A DNA stretch of 44,869 nt from Actinomycetes bacterium. GTDB lineage: Bacteria; Actinomycetota; Thermoleophilia; Solirubrobacterales; Solirubrobacteraceae. Numbering within the stretch: the first letter of the stretch is position 1; every line of letters starts with the position of its first letter. The notes under the pieces were generated by a model. The model saw only the letters and a list, made by a program, of their open reading frames with translations, was not told the origin of the DNA and did no database searches. The translations under genes and the position numbers were made by a program. The stretch is from positions 1-44,869 of the forward strand of contig JAEYAL010000143.1 in NCBI GenBank assembly GCA_023404805.1, written 5' to 3'. Positions 16,707 through 24,585 of this stretch are shown one piece after another.

Positions 16707-17171
16707 GTGCAAGCCGCGGTTCGTGCCGAGCCACGCCAGTTCGTCGATCTGGCGGTCGATCCTGCGCGGATGCGGGCGCTCCACCCCAGGCTGCTCGACG
16801 CCCGGTGGCTCGACGAGCCAGCCCGGATCGGCTCGCGGGTCGAGTTTGCGGTCGAGCTCCCACCAGCACTCAGCTTGCTGCAGCCCATCGTCGGCACACC
16901 CCGCGGGGTCCTCACGCTCGTTGACTGCCAGGAAGGGCAGCGCGTGCAGTACCGGCTCGATGCCGATCGGCTGGCGGGCTACGTCGAGTTGGTTGCCGAC
17001 CGCGGCGGCCCTGAGCGGGCGGTCGTCGTCAGCGGAGCGCTCTGGGCCACATCGAGCCTGGCCCGCACGCTCCTGGCGCCCGTCTCCAGCATCGCCGAGC
17101 TCGCGCTGGCCCGGGCGGCCCGCCGGACACTCGCCAGGGCGGACGAGACCCTCCTGGCTGGCCTCGGCTGA
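16707..17171 (+). CDS. SRPBCC-family protein
   Basis: A protein of at least 154 residues with the helix-grip pattern of SRPBCC/polyketide-cyclase-like proteins: an N-terminal strand (VQAAVRAEPRQFVDLAVDPA), ALHPRLLDARWLDEP, GSRVEFAVELPPAL, and a long C-terminal helix (LARAARRTLARADETLLAGL). Such domains bind hydrophobic ligands. The start is unclear: the first usual codon is GTG 16707, but it cuts into the first strand; the frame is open back to a CTG at 16647 that overlaps the upstream stop exactly like the other junctions here. It is the last gene of the operon and may bind the lipid intermediate; this is inference. Confidence 0.65.
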   Translation: MQAAVRAEPRQFVDLAVDPARMRALHPRLLDARWLDEPARIGSRVEFAVELPPALSLLQPIVGTPRGVLTLVDCQEGQRVQYRLDADRLAGYVELVADRGGPERAVVVSGALWATSSLARTLLAPVSSIAELALARAARRTLARADETLLAGLG

Positions 17172-17182
17172 ACGCCTGGACC

Positions 17183-17229
17183 GCAGACCGGCCCAGGACC
17201 CGCGATGCCCGGCTGCGGCCGCGGTCTGC
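17183..17229. terminator. Candidate bidirectional terminator
   Basis: GCAGACCG (17183-17190) and CGGTCTGC (17222-17229) can pair across a GC-rich loop between the convergent ends of the glycosyltransferase operon and the methyltransferase. The large loop makes this tentative. Confidence 0.3.
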
Positions 17230-17243
17230 CCGGACCCCGAGCG

Positions 17244-18074
17244 TCAGCGGGTGGACTTGACGGCGCCGACGAACTGCATCAGGCCGCGCACCTCGCGGTG
17301 GACCGTGGTGAGCCCGGCGTTGCGCAGCGCCCGCACGATCTGGTCGGGGCCGAACCAGCGGAAGCCCGTGACGGGCCGGCCGAGGTCGACGAGCGGCCGC
17401 AGCGGCGCGGGCGCGCGATGGCAGCTCGTGAGGATCGCGACGCGCCCGCCAGGAGCCAGCACGCGGACGAGCTCGTCGATCACGTCGAAGGGCCGGTCGA
17501 CGAGGTACAGCGTCCCGAAGCACGAGACCGCATCGAACGACTCGTCGGCGAAGGGCAGCAGCCCACCGTCGGCGCGGACGAACACGGCGTTGGCCGCAGG
17601 CGTGTCTTCGACGGCGCGTTCGAGCATGCCGCGCGCCGCGTCGACGCCGACCGCCAGGCCGTCCGGCCCAACCGTCTCCAGCAGGCGTCGCAGCGTGTTG
17701 CCGGGGCCGCAGCCGACGTCGAGGACGCGGTCGCCCGCCCGCAGCTTGAGCAGCAGGCGCATCATGTCGGCCTCGTCGGCCTCCGAAATGCCCGCCGTCG
17801 CAGCGCCGAAGAGGATCGGCCGCCACAGGCGCTCGTAGATCTCCGGCAGGAAGGTCGAGTCCATCACCGCCTGAGCCGTGCTGCGCGGCACACCGTCGGC
17901 GCCGAGCGTGTCGAGATAGCCGCCGCACTGCTTGGCCACCGCGCGGTCGCCGATCAGCTCGCGGACCGCCGTCACGGCCGCGCGCTCGGTCCAAGAGCTC
18001 AGCCCCGCGGGCGCCGCAGCGGCCTTGGCCGGTCGGCGCCGCGGCCGTGGAGTCGTCGGACGCGTCGGAGCCAT
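17244..18074 (-). CDS. Class I SAM-dependent methyltransferase
   Basis: A 276-residue methyltransferase. ATG 18074 is chosen because a TACGCT box lies 6 nt before it; the frame is open further only through the tRNA-Arg gene. The SAM-binding motif I is VLDVGCGPGNTLRRLL, with GVDAARGML as motif II, ADGGLLPFADESFDAV as motif III and LAPGGRVAILTS after. The N-terminal 40 residues are Pro/Arg/Ala-rich and probably disordered. The closest general type is the UbiE/Methyltransf_11 small-molecule or lipid class; the substrate cannot be told. It is convergent with the SRPBCC gene and shares its strand with two tRNAs upstream. Confidence 0.85.
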   Translation of the reverse strand: MAPTRPTTPRPRRRPAKAAAAPAGLSSWTERAAVTAVRELIGDRAVAKQCGGYLDTLGADGVPRSTAQAVMDSTFLPEIYERLWRPILFGAATAGISEADEADMMRLLLKLRAGDRVLDVGCGPGNTLRRLLETVGPDGLAVGVDAARGMLERAVEDTPAANAVFVRADGGLLPFADESFDAVSCFGTLYLVDRPFDVIDELVRVLAPGGRVAILTSCHRAPAPLRPLVDLGRPVTGFRWFGPDQIVRALRNAGLTTVHREVRGLMQFVGAVKSTR

Positions 18075-18080
18075 CGGGCC

Positions 18081-18086
18081 AGCGTA
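18081..18086 (-). promoter_or_regulatory. Candidate -10 box (TACGCT) of the methyltransferase gene
   Basis: TACGCT on the minus strand, 6 nt before ATG 18074; same arrangement as other leaderless candidates here. Confidence 0.4.
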
Positions 18087-18150
18087 GAACCTCGCCAGAG
18101 GGCGGGTGGACGTTTCGTCCCAGCCGCACATGGCGGCCAGGCGAGACGGA

Positions 18151-18224
18151 CGCGCCCGCCAGGATTCGAACCCGGGACCCGCGGAGTAGAAATCCGCCGC
18201 TCTATCCAACTGAGCTACGGGCGC
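18151..18224 (-). tRNA. tRNA-Arg (TCT)
   Basis: Acceptor GCGCCCG pairs with CGGGCGC; D-arm GCTC...GAGC; anticodon stem GCGGA/TCCGC with loop TTTCTAC gives anticodon TCT (codons AGA/AGG); T-loop TTCGAAT. Discriminator G at 18151; CCA not encoded. It lies about 140 bp downstream of tRNA-Pro on the same strand. Confidence 0.95.
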
Positions 18225-18367
18225 TCACGCCGCGCGGCAGCAGGCGGTTGGCCTGCGAGCCGTTCCTGCGGCCTGGCGAGTGTAACGGCAACACCACCCG
18301 GCTCCGGTGGTCAGCGGCCAGAGCGCGGGCCACCTCGCCGCGTGGCGGCAGGATCACTCCACTCCAA

Positions 18368-18441
18368 TCGGGGCGCCCGGATTTGAACCGAGGACCTCCT
18401 GTTCCCAAAACAGGCGCGCTACCAAGCTGCGCCACGCCCCG
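18368..18441 (-). tRNA. tRNA-Pro (TGG)
   Basis: Acceptor CGGGGCG pairs with CGCCCCG; anticodon stem CCTGT/ACAGG with loop TTTGGGA gives anticodon TGG; T-loop TTCAAAT; discriminator A at 18368. CCA not encoded. The 143 bp between this and tRNA-Arg show no gene. Confidence 0.95.
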
Positions 18442-18873
18442 TGCGTGGACTGCACAGCCTACGGGGCCGACGGGCGGAGCGGCGGCACGCCTCCGCGGCA
18501 AACGCGCCGCCCACCGCACCCTGGACACCGCGGCCCAGCGGCGCCCGGCGGCCACATCAACACTCAAGTCCCTAAACCACTGCTTTCTGGACAGAAGGGG
18601 GAGCATCGCCGCCGCGTCCATCCCCGTGGGCGCGCACGAACCGTTTCACGCGCGACGCGCGACTCGGAACCTTTAGCTACTAAAAAAGAGTGCGCTGGAC
18701 GGTTGTCGGGTGTTTGGCGTTCAGCTGGACACCCGTTGGATGGTCCACCCACCAAGCGTCCAGACGGAGGCGGGAGAGCTGTTTTCAGACCCGCCGCACA
18801 CCGATGGAGGGTTCAACGCAACGAACTCCGATCGGGTGGCACGGATGTCGCCCACGTTGCGAGCGAGACCAAG
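18442..18873. other. 432-bp gene-free region upstream of the CAP-domain gene
   Basis: No codon-biased frame is convincing here. It contains an A-rich patch (CTACTAAAAAAG near 18675) that stands out from the GC-rich background, an inverted repeat CTGGAC (18725-18730) / GTCCAG (18758-18763), and a hairpin GGCGGG (18769-18774) / CCCGCC (18790-18795). This suggests a long structured 5' leader or regulatory region for the secreted CAP protein. I could not match it to a known riboswitch. Confidence 0.4.
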
Positions 18874-19425
18874 ATGCGGGCACGGACGACCACACTTTTC
18901 ATCGCCACGGCGCTAGCTGCCGGGCTCACCAGCGCGAGCCCGGCGGCTGCCGCCACCTCCTGCGCGGGCGCAGACGCCGCACCGGGCACGGTTGCCTCGT
19001 CGGCCCTGCGTGAAGCCACCCTCTGCCTCCTCAACGAGGAGCGCGCTGAAGTGGGTGTCGGCCCGCTGAAGGCGCACCGGAAGCTCGACAAGGCTGCCTT
19101 CCGCTTCTCCAAGGAGATGGTCGACAAGCGCTTCTTCGACCACGTCTCCCCGAGCGGCTCCACGCTGAGCACGCGCGTGAAGAAGGTCAAGTACACCAAG
19201 GGCGCGCGCTCCTGGGCTCTCGGCGAGAACATCGGCTGGGGCACCGGCGGCCGCGCCACCCCCGCCTCGATGGTCGACGCGTGGATGAAGTCCCCGGGCC
19301 ACAAGCGCAACATCCTCGACCCGACCTTCAAGGAGATCGGGATCGGGATCGTCGCCGGCGCCCCCGTCGCGGCCGCTGCTTCGGCCGGCGCGACCTACAC
19401 GACCGACTTCGGCTTCCGCTCCTAG
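18874..19425 (+). CDS. Secreted CAP/SCP-domain protein
   Basis: A 183-residue protein starting at ATG 18874 with a clear signal peptide (MRARTTTLFIATALAAGLTS, cleavage near PAAA-ATS). The mature part is a CAP/SCP domain (YkwD-like): LCLLNEERAEVGVGPL, DKRFFDHVSPSG, the GENIGWGT motif, WMKSPGHKRNILDP, and the final GIGIVAG...YTTDFG. Conserved acidic and histidine residues (FFDHVSP, SPGHKRNIL) are present. Bacterial members are exported or wall-associated, with unclear activity. The open frame extends back to 18307 but through tRNA and non-coding DNA, so the longer start is rejected. The leader is unusually long for this window. Confidence 0.9.
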   Translation: MRARTTTLFIATALAAGLTSASPAAAATSCAGADAAPGTVASSALREATLCLLNEERAEVGVGPLKAHRKLDKAAFRFSKEMVDKRFFDHVSPSGSTLSTRVKKVKYTKGARSWALGENIGWGTGGRATPASMVDAWMKSPGHKRNILDPTFKEIGIGIVAGAPVAAAASAGATYTTDFGFRS

Positions 19426-19514
19426 CGCCCCCGCCGCGGACCTCGCCCTCGCGAGCCGCGCCAGCGCCGGTCACGACCACGTCGACTGGTGACTCGGTTT
19501 TCCGGTCGCCCGGC

Positions 19515-19520
19515 TATCGT
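19515..19520 (+). promoter_or_regulatory. Candidate -10 box (TATCGT) of the OsmC gene
   Basis: TATCGT 9 nt before ATG 19530; fits the recurring TANNNT-to-start pattern. Confidence 0.4.
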
Positions 19521-19529
19521 CAAGGGCAC

Positions 19530-19937
19530 ATGCGAGCGGTATCCAAGTCCCAAGGCGGCCTCCGTCACCTCGTGACGGTCGGCGACTACAAGCTCGTCGC
19601 CGACGAGCCGGTCGAGCGCGGCGGCACGCACACGGGCCCGAGCCCGCTTGAACTCCTCGCCGCGTCGCTGGTCAGCTGCACCGCGATCACGATGCAGCTC
19701 TACGCCAAGCGCAAGGGCTGGGACCTCGATGACCTCCAGGTCGAGGTCGACTTCCAGCCTGCCGAGCGCGGCGCGCTGACCCAGTTCGAGATGATCCTCG
19801 GCTTCCCCGACCACCTCACCGAGGACCAGGTCGACAAGCTCACGGTGATCGCGGCGAAGTGCCCGATCCACCGCACCCTCGAGGGCGAGGCGATCTTCAG
19901 CGAGCGCGTGGAGCGACGGGCCAAGGCCAAGGCGTGA
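19530..19937 (+). CDS. OsmC-family peroxiredoxin-like protein
   Basis: A 135-residue OsmC/OhrA-family protein, expected to reduce organic hydroperoxides through two cysteines. They are visible in LVSCTAITMQLYAKRKGW and AAKCPIHRTLEG, and the family's GPSPLELLAASL segment precedes the first. ATG 19530 follows a TATCGT box by 9 nt. The longer frame back to 19281 overlaps the CAP gene and is not used. The stop overlaps the GTG of the Nudix gene (GTGA), so the two are co-translated; together they suggest a redox/metabolite clean-up pair. Confidence 0.92.
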   Translation: MRAVSKSQGGLRHLVTVGDYKLVADEPVERGGTHTGPSPLELLAASLVSCTAITMQLYAKRKGWDLDDLQVEVDFQPAERGALTQFEMILGFPDHLTEDQVDKLTVIAAKCPIHRTLEGEAIFSERVERRAKAKA

Positions 19938-20587
19938 CCGCGCCCGGGTCGATCCCGTCCGACGAGACCCTGTCGGCGCTCCTCGCGGGCGCCGATGAGC
20001 ACGACCTGCACGTCTGGCGCCCGATGGAGGGCGACCGCCCTGCGTCGGTCCTCGTGCCGCTGCTCACGGGCGACGGCGAACTGCGCGTGCTCCTGACCCT
20101 GCGGGCCGCCGGGCTCAATAACCACGCAGGCCAGTACTCCTTCCCCGGCGGCCGCCCCGAGCCGGGCGACGCCGACGCGCTCGCCACCGCGCTGCGCGAG
20201 GCCCACGAAGAGGTCGGCGTCGCCGCCGACGGCGTCCGCATCGTCGGGCGCCTGCCAGATACGACGACCTACAAGACCAACTACGCGATCAGCCCGTTCG
20301 TCGGCGTGATCGACGCCTCCCCCACATGGGTCGCCCAGGTCAGCGAAGTCGCCGAGGTCGCCGAGCCGCGTCTCGCCGACCTCATCGCGGGCCGTCAGGT
20401 GCATCCGATCAAGCGCAGCGACGGCGTGACCGTCCACATGCCGGTCTTCCCGCTCGGTCCCGACCGTGCGGTCTGGGGCGCCACCGCCCGGATCCTGGAC
20501 GTGCTCCTCGCCCGCCTGGCGCCGATCATCGACGCGGTCACCCCCGACGGCGCGCCGTACGAGCCCGTCAGCGCGCTCGGCAGATAA
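19934..20587 (+). CDS. Nudix hydrolase, CoA diphosphatase type
   Basis: A 217-residue Nudix enzyme beginning at GTG in a GTGA overlap with the OsmC gene. The Nudix box is GGRPEPGD...REAHEEVGV. The preceding LLTLRAAGLNNHAGQYSFPGG matches the NuCoA signature of coenzyme A pyrophosphatases, which cleave CoA to 4'-phosphopantetheine and 3',5'-ADP. Length and position of the motif match the family. It converges on the acyl reductase gene across a long inverted repeat. Confidence 0.9.
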   Translation: MTAPGSIPSDETLSALLAGADEHDLHVWRPMEGDRPASVLVPLLTGDGELRVLLTLRAAGLNNHAGQYSFPGGRPEPGDADALATALREAHEEVGVAADGVRIVGRLPDTTTYKTNYAISPFVGVIDASPTWVAQVSEVAEVAEPRLADLIAGRQVHPIKRSDGVTVHMPVFPLGPDRAVWGATARILDVLLARLAPIIDAVTPDGAPYEPVSALGR

Positions 20588-20640
20588 GGACCCCCACCGC
20601 TGCGGTCCGCCGCGAGCCGATGCGCGGCAAACAGCGCGAC

Positions 20641-20736
20641 GCCGAGGGGTGCGGGGCGCTCCGCAGGCGAACTTTGATGCCCAAGCCGCTAGGCGCAGGG
20701 AGGAATGAGCCGGAGGAGCGCCCCGCACCCCTCGGC
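20641..20736. repeat. 96-bp element with perfect 22-bp inverted arms
   Basis: Arms at 20641-20662 and 20715-20736 are exact reverse complements over 22 bp, separated by 52 bp. The left arm starts GCCGAGGGGTGCGGGG and the right arm ends CCGCACCCCTCGGC. The right arm ends on the first base of the acyl reductase stop codon. It lies between convergent genes and may be a bidirectional terminator, but the arms and loop are longer than usual, so a small palindromic mobile element is possible. Confidence 0.85.
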
Positions 20737-22730
20737 TACAGGTGGATGCCGCGCAGCAGCGCCGCGACGACCCGCTGCTCAATCGACCCCTGCGAGTCGG
20801 CCCGGTCAGAAGCCTCGCCGATCGCGGCGCGCGAGTCGGGGAAGATGTTGAAGCCGATGTGCTTGACGGTGTCGGCGAAACGCGGCGTCGTGGCGTGCAG
20901 GAACTGCGAGACGCTGCCGACCTTCGTGTCGACGGTGCGCTTGCGGTCGACGATCGCGCCGATGATCATGTCGGCGGCTTCCTCCGGCGAGATCGCCGGG
21001 AAGTAGTCGTAGGACTTCGTCGGGGCGATCATCGGCGTGCGCACGAGCGGCATGCGGATCGATGAGATCAGCACGTTGTCGCTCACGAGCTCGGAGTTCA
21101 CGACCTGGCTGAACGCGTCAAGCGCAGACTTCGAGGCGATGTAGGCCGAGAAGCGCGGGACGAGCGTGGTGACGCCGATCGTCGTGACGTTGACGACGCT
21201 GCCGCTCTCCCGCTCGACCATGCCCGGCAGGATCCCGAGCGTGAGGCGCACCGGCGCGAAGTAGTTGAGGTGCATCGTCCGCTCGAAGTCGTGGAAGCGG
21301 TCGTAGCTGAGGGCGACCGAGCGGCGGATCGAGCGGCCCGCGTTGTTGATGAGGATGTCGACCTCATGCGCGGCGGTGACGTCCCGCACCAGCACGTCGA
21401 TCGCGTCGAGGTCCGACAGGTCGCACGGGTAGACGTGCGCGGTGCCGCCCTGCTCCTCGATCTCGCGCTGGACCTCTTCGAGCTTGTCGCGGGTGCGCGA
21501 GACGAGCAGCGGCACGCCGCCGGCGGCCGCGATCTTCAGCGCGGTCGCCTTGCCGATGCCCGATGAGGCGCCGGTGACGAGCGCGACCTTGCCGCGCAGC
21601 GCCGCCTTCTGCTTCTTGCCGACGTGCGGGCGGACCGGGTCCATGTGCTGGTCCCAGTACTCCCAGAGGCGGCCGGCGTAGTCCTCGACCTCCGGCGGGT
21701 CGATGCTCGCCGACGCCAGGAGCCGGCGCGCCTCGGTGCTGTCGAAGACCGGCGCGAACGCCAGCTCGCCGACGACCTCGTCCGGGATGCCGAACGGCTC
21801 GGTCGTGAGCTTGCGGAGCGGGCGGAGGGTCTTGCCGCGCAGCGCGACGTCGTAGACGTCGCTCGGGATCAGGCCCATCACGCGGCGGTCGACCGCCACG
21901 GTGATCTGCGGCGCGCCCGCGGCACCCGCGAACGCGTTCCAGACGTCGACGACGCGCTGCGGCGACGGGTTCGTCAGATGGAACGCGCGGCCGTCGAGAC
22001 CCGGCAGCAGCCCGAGGTGCGCGATCGCCTCGGCGACGTAGTCGACCGGGACGACGTTCGTGTCGCCGACGTCAGGCGTGACCAGCGGGACGAACGGCGG
22101 CACGATCGACTTGAGCCGGCGCAAGATCGGGAAGAGGTAGTACGGACCGTCGACCTTGTCCATCTCGCCGGTCCACGAGTTGCCGACGACGATCGAAGGG
22201 CGGTAGATCCGCCACGGCACGTCGTTCTCCTCGCGGACGATCCGCTCGGATTCGAACTTCGTCCGGTGGTACGCCGTGGGCAGCTCCTGGCCCTCGTCGA
22301 ACATGTCCTCGCGGAACACGCCGTCGTAGCGGCCGGCGATGGCGACCGACGAGACGTGGTGGAAGCAGCCGGCGGCCATATCGCCGGCGGCGTCGACCGC
22401 GTGGCGCGTGCCGTAGACGTTGGCGCGCGCGTTGTCGGCAGCCGTCGCCGACAGGTCGTAGAGCGCTGCCAGGTGGAAGAAGTGGTCGATCTCTCCGGCG
22501 TGTTCGGCGATCCAGCCCTTGTCGATGCCGAGCGCGGGCGCGTCGAGGTCGCCGACCACCGGGTGGATCCGGCCCCGGGCATCGCTTGGCCACTTTCCGA
22601 TCAGCGCGTCGAGTTTGGGGAGCGACGACTCGCGCACGAGCAGGTGCACGTCTGCGTCGGTGTCTCGCAGCAGGACCTCGACGAGGTGCCGGCCGATGAG
22701 GCCCGTCGCGCCGGTCAGAAAGATCGACAT
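20736..22730 (-). CDS. Two-domain fatty acyl-CoA reductase (AcrA1/FAR-like SDR fusion)
   Basis: A 664-residue fusion of two short-chain dehydrogenase domains, as in mycobacterial Rv3391-type and Marinobacter-type reductases that take fatty acyl-CoA to aldehyde or alcohol. The N-terminal extended SDR has TGATGLIG at residues 7-14, and its catalytic Tyr-Lys is AYHRTKFESERI. The C-terminal classical SDR begins about residue 380 with ALVTGASSGIG, has NNAG, and a catalytic SAYIASKSALDAF; the usual Ser before it is replaced by Thr-Thr in NVTTIG. ATG 22730 has GGAGAA 3 nt upstream. A WS/DGAT homologue is 2.5 kb away, which suggests wax-ester or storage-lipid metabolism. Confidence 0.9.
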   Translation of the reverse strand: MSIFLTGATGLIGRHLVEVLLRDTDADVHLLVRESSLPKLDALIGKWPSDARGRIHPVVGDLDAPALGIDKGWIAEHAGEIDHFFHLAALYDLSATAADNARANVYGTRHAVDAAGDMAAGCFHHVSSVAIAGRYDGVFREDMFDEGQELPTAYHRTKFESERIVREENDVPWRIYRPSIVVGNSWTGEMDKVDGPYYLFPILRRLKSIVPPFVPLVTPDVGDTNVVPVDYVAEAIAHLGLLPGLDGRAFHLTNPSPQRVVDVWNAFAGAAGAPQITVAVDRRVMGLIPSDVYDVALRGKTLRPLRKLTTEPFGIPDEVVGELAFAPVFDSTEARRLLASASIDPPEVEDYAGRLWEYWDQHMDPVRPHVGKKQKAALRGKVALVTGASSGIGKATALKIAAAGGVPLLVSRTRDKLEEVQREIEEQGGTAHVYPCDLSDLDAIDVLVRDVTAAHEVDILINNAGRSIRRSVALSYDRFHDFERTMHLNYFAPVRLTLGILPGMVERESGSVVNVTTIGVTTLVPRFSAYIASKSALDAFSQVVNSELVSDNVLISSIRMPLVRTPMIAPTKSYDYFPAISPEEAADMIIGAIVDRKRTVDTKVGSVSQFLHATTPRFADTVKHIGFNIFPDSRAAIGEASDRADSQGSIEQRVVAALLRGIHL

Positions 22731-22843
22731 AGCTTCTCCATCGGGGGTTCGCAGGCCACCCTATACCGGAGCGCCACGGAGCCCGGTGGCCGTCGTGCCT
22801 GCCGGCGTCGGCGGCGCTGGTCAGGCGCCCAGCCGGACCGCCG

Positions 22844-23608
22844 TTACCGGCGCGGACTCCACCGGAACACGCGCACCGCGAGGATCGATGCCGCGATGCC
22901 CCACGCCGCGACGACGGCGAGGTTCGCCCAGTCCGGCGCACCCGAGGCGGCCGGGTTGAACAGCTCCGAGAGCGACAGCAGGAACGGCCGCAGCGGGAAG
23001 ACGCTGGCGATGTGCTCGAACGTCTCCGGGATGTCCGGGATGAAGATGCCGGACAGGAAGTACAGCGGGAAGATCACGAGGTTCGCCGTCGCCGAGGCCG
23101 AGTCGCCGTTGGGCACGAGCGCCGCGACGAGCGCGCCGAGCGCGCAGAAGGTGAGCGCCCCGACCGTCAACGTGAGCAGCAGCGCGGGCAGCCGCTCCGG
23201 CTCGATCTCGGCGCCGAACAGCACGATCGACAGCGCGATCACGAGCGCGCTCATCAGGAGCGCGAGCAGGACGCCGTTGCCGATGATGCCGCCGAGGATC
23301 ACTGCCGGTGAGACCGGCGTGCCGCGCTTGCGCTTGAGCTCGCCGGTGTCGCGGCGGATCGCGATCGACGTGACCAGTCCGACGAACGTGGTGCCGACGA
23401 CCGAGAAGACCAGGATCTGCGCCAGCTGGTATTGGATCGCCGGGATGCTGCCCGTCGACAGGTGGTAGGTCTCGTCGCCGTAGACGGCGCCGAAGATCAC
23501 CAGGAACATCACCGGGAAGATGAAGGTGAACCCCGCCGCGGCAGGGTTGCGGAAGAACGCTTTGCGCTCCCAGCCGATCTGGCGGAAGGTCAACGCGAGG
23601 TCATGCAT
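22844..23608 (-). CDS. ABC-2 type transporter permease
   Basis: A 254-residue membrane protein with six hydrophobic segments, starting MHDLALTFRQIGWERKAFFR. It has the ABC-2 pattern: a cytoplasmic N-terminus, a large first external loop (GDETYHLSTGSIPAIQYQ), and a late FPLYFLSGIFIPDIPET. Its start lies 8 bp inside the end of the ATPase gene, so the two form one export unit. The substrate is unknown; DrrB-like drug or lipid export is the general class. Confidence 0.88.
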   Translation of the reverse strand: MHDLALTFRQIGWERKAFFRNPAAAGFTFIFPVMFLVIFGAVYGDETYHLSTGSIPAIQYQLAQILVFSVVGTTFVGLVTSIAIRRDTGELKRKRGTPVSPAVILGGIIGNGVLLALLMSALVIALSIVLFGAEIEPERLPALLLTLTVGALTFCALGALVAALVPNGDSASATANLVIFPLYFLSGIFIPDIPETFEHIASVFPLRPFLLSLSELFNPAASGAPDWANLAVVAAWGIAASILAVRVFRWSPRR

Positions 23609-24533
23609 CGGCGAGCTCCTTGCCTGAGACGACGACCTCGCCGCTGTCGTCGACCAGCGAGAGGTACGTGTCCTCCAGCGACGGGCGCGCGACGGACAGG
23701 TCGCCGAGCGCGACCCCGTGGTGGACGGCCCAGCCGGTCAGCTCATGCAGCGCCGTGGTCGGATCGACGGCCTCCAGCTCGAAGCCGTGGCTGCCAGCGC
23801 GGCGCAGGCCGGGGACGTCCGGCGCCGCGAGCCCCTCAGGCAGCGTGAAGGTGATGCGGGTCAAGCCGGTGCGCGCCGCGAGCTCGGCGGGCGTGCCGCT
23901 CTCGACGACCTTCCCAGCCGCGAACACGACGACGCGGTCGGCGAGCGCCTGCGCCTCGTCGAGGTAGTGCGTCGTGAGCAGCACGGTCGTGCCGCCGGAC
24001 GCGAGCGCCTGCACGATCTCCCACGCCTGCCGGCGCGCCTGCGGGTCGAAGCCGGTGGTCGGCTCGTCGAGGAAGATCAGCTCCGGGTTGCCGACCATGC
24101 CGAGCGCGAGGTCGAGGCGGCGCTGCTGGCCGCCTGACAGCCGCTTGACGCGCTCGCCGGCTTTCTCGGTCAGGCCGACGAGCTCCAGGAGCTCATCCGG
24201 GTTGCGCGGCGACGGGTAGAAGCTCGCGTGCTGCTGCAGCACTTCGCGGCACGTCAGGAACCGGTCGATGCCGCACTCCTGGAGCACGATCCCGATCTGG
24301 CGCCGAAGCGCGCGCGGCGCGCCGGCCGGGTCGTGGCCGAGCACCTTCACATCGCCGGCGTCGCGCGACTGGTAGCCCTCGAGGATCTCGACCGTGGTGG
24401 TCTTGCCGGCGCCGTTCGGACCCAGGATCGCGAGGACCTCGCCACGCTCGACCGTCAGGTCGACACCGCGAACGGCTTCGAAATCGCCGAACCGCTTGCG
24501 CAGCCCTGAGACCTCGATGACGGGTGCAGACAC
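23601..24533 (-). CDS. ABC transporter ATP-binding protein (DrrA-like)
   Basis: A 310-residue ATPase from GTG 24533, chosen because TAGGCT lies 8 nt upstream and the longer frame adds only low-quality sequence. Walker A is GPNGAGKTT, the Q-loop lies in GIVLQECGIDR, the ABC signature is RLSGGQQRRLD, Walker B is LIFLDEPTTGFD, and the switch His is TTHYLDEA. The last 80 residues form the DUF4162-like C-terminal region of DrrA/NodI exporters (SLEDTYLSLV). It pairs with the overlapping permease gene and probably powers export of a hydrophobic compound. Confidence 0.92.
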   Translation of the reverse strand: MSAPVIEVSGLRKRFGDFEAVRGVDLTVERGEVLAILGPNGAGKTTTVEILEGYQSRDAGDVKVLGHDPAGAPRALRRQIGIVLQECGIDRFLTCREVLQQHASFYPSPRNPDELLELVGLTEKAGERVKRLSGGQQRRLDLALGMVGNPELIFLDEPTTGFDPQARRQAWEIVQALASGGTTVLLTTHYLDEAQALADRVVVFAAGKVVESGTPAELAARTGLTRITFTLPEGLAAPDVPGLRRAGSHGFELEAVDPTTALHELTGWAVHHGVALGDLSVARPSLEDTYLSLVDDSGEVVVSGKELADA

Positions 24534-24541
24534 GGCCAGAA

Positions 24542-24547
24542 AGCCTA
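24542..24547 (-). promoter_or_regulatory. Candidate -10 box (TAGGCT) of the ABC operon
   Basis: TAGGCT read on minus, 8 nt before GTG 24533. Confidence 0.45.
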
Positions 24548-24585
24548 AAGAGAACCGGCAGGCGGGGCGGTCAGCCTGCGGGCTG

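Noticed and set aside
18307..18873. Longer start for the CAP protein
   Set aside because: The extension crosses tRNA-Pro and lacks coding character; ATG 18874 gives a proper signal peptide.
18669..18873. Known riboswitch (for example c-di-AMP type) before the CAP gene
   Set aside because: Hairpins are present but I could not find the conserved core bases of any class I know.
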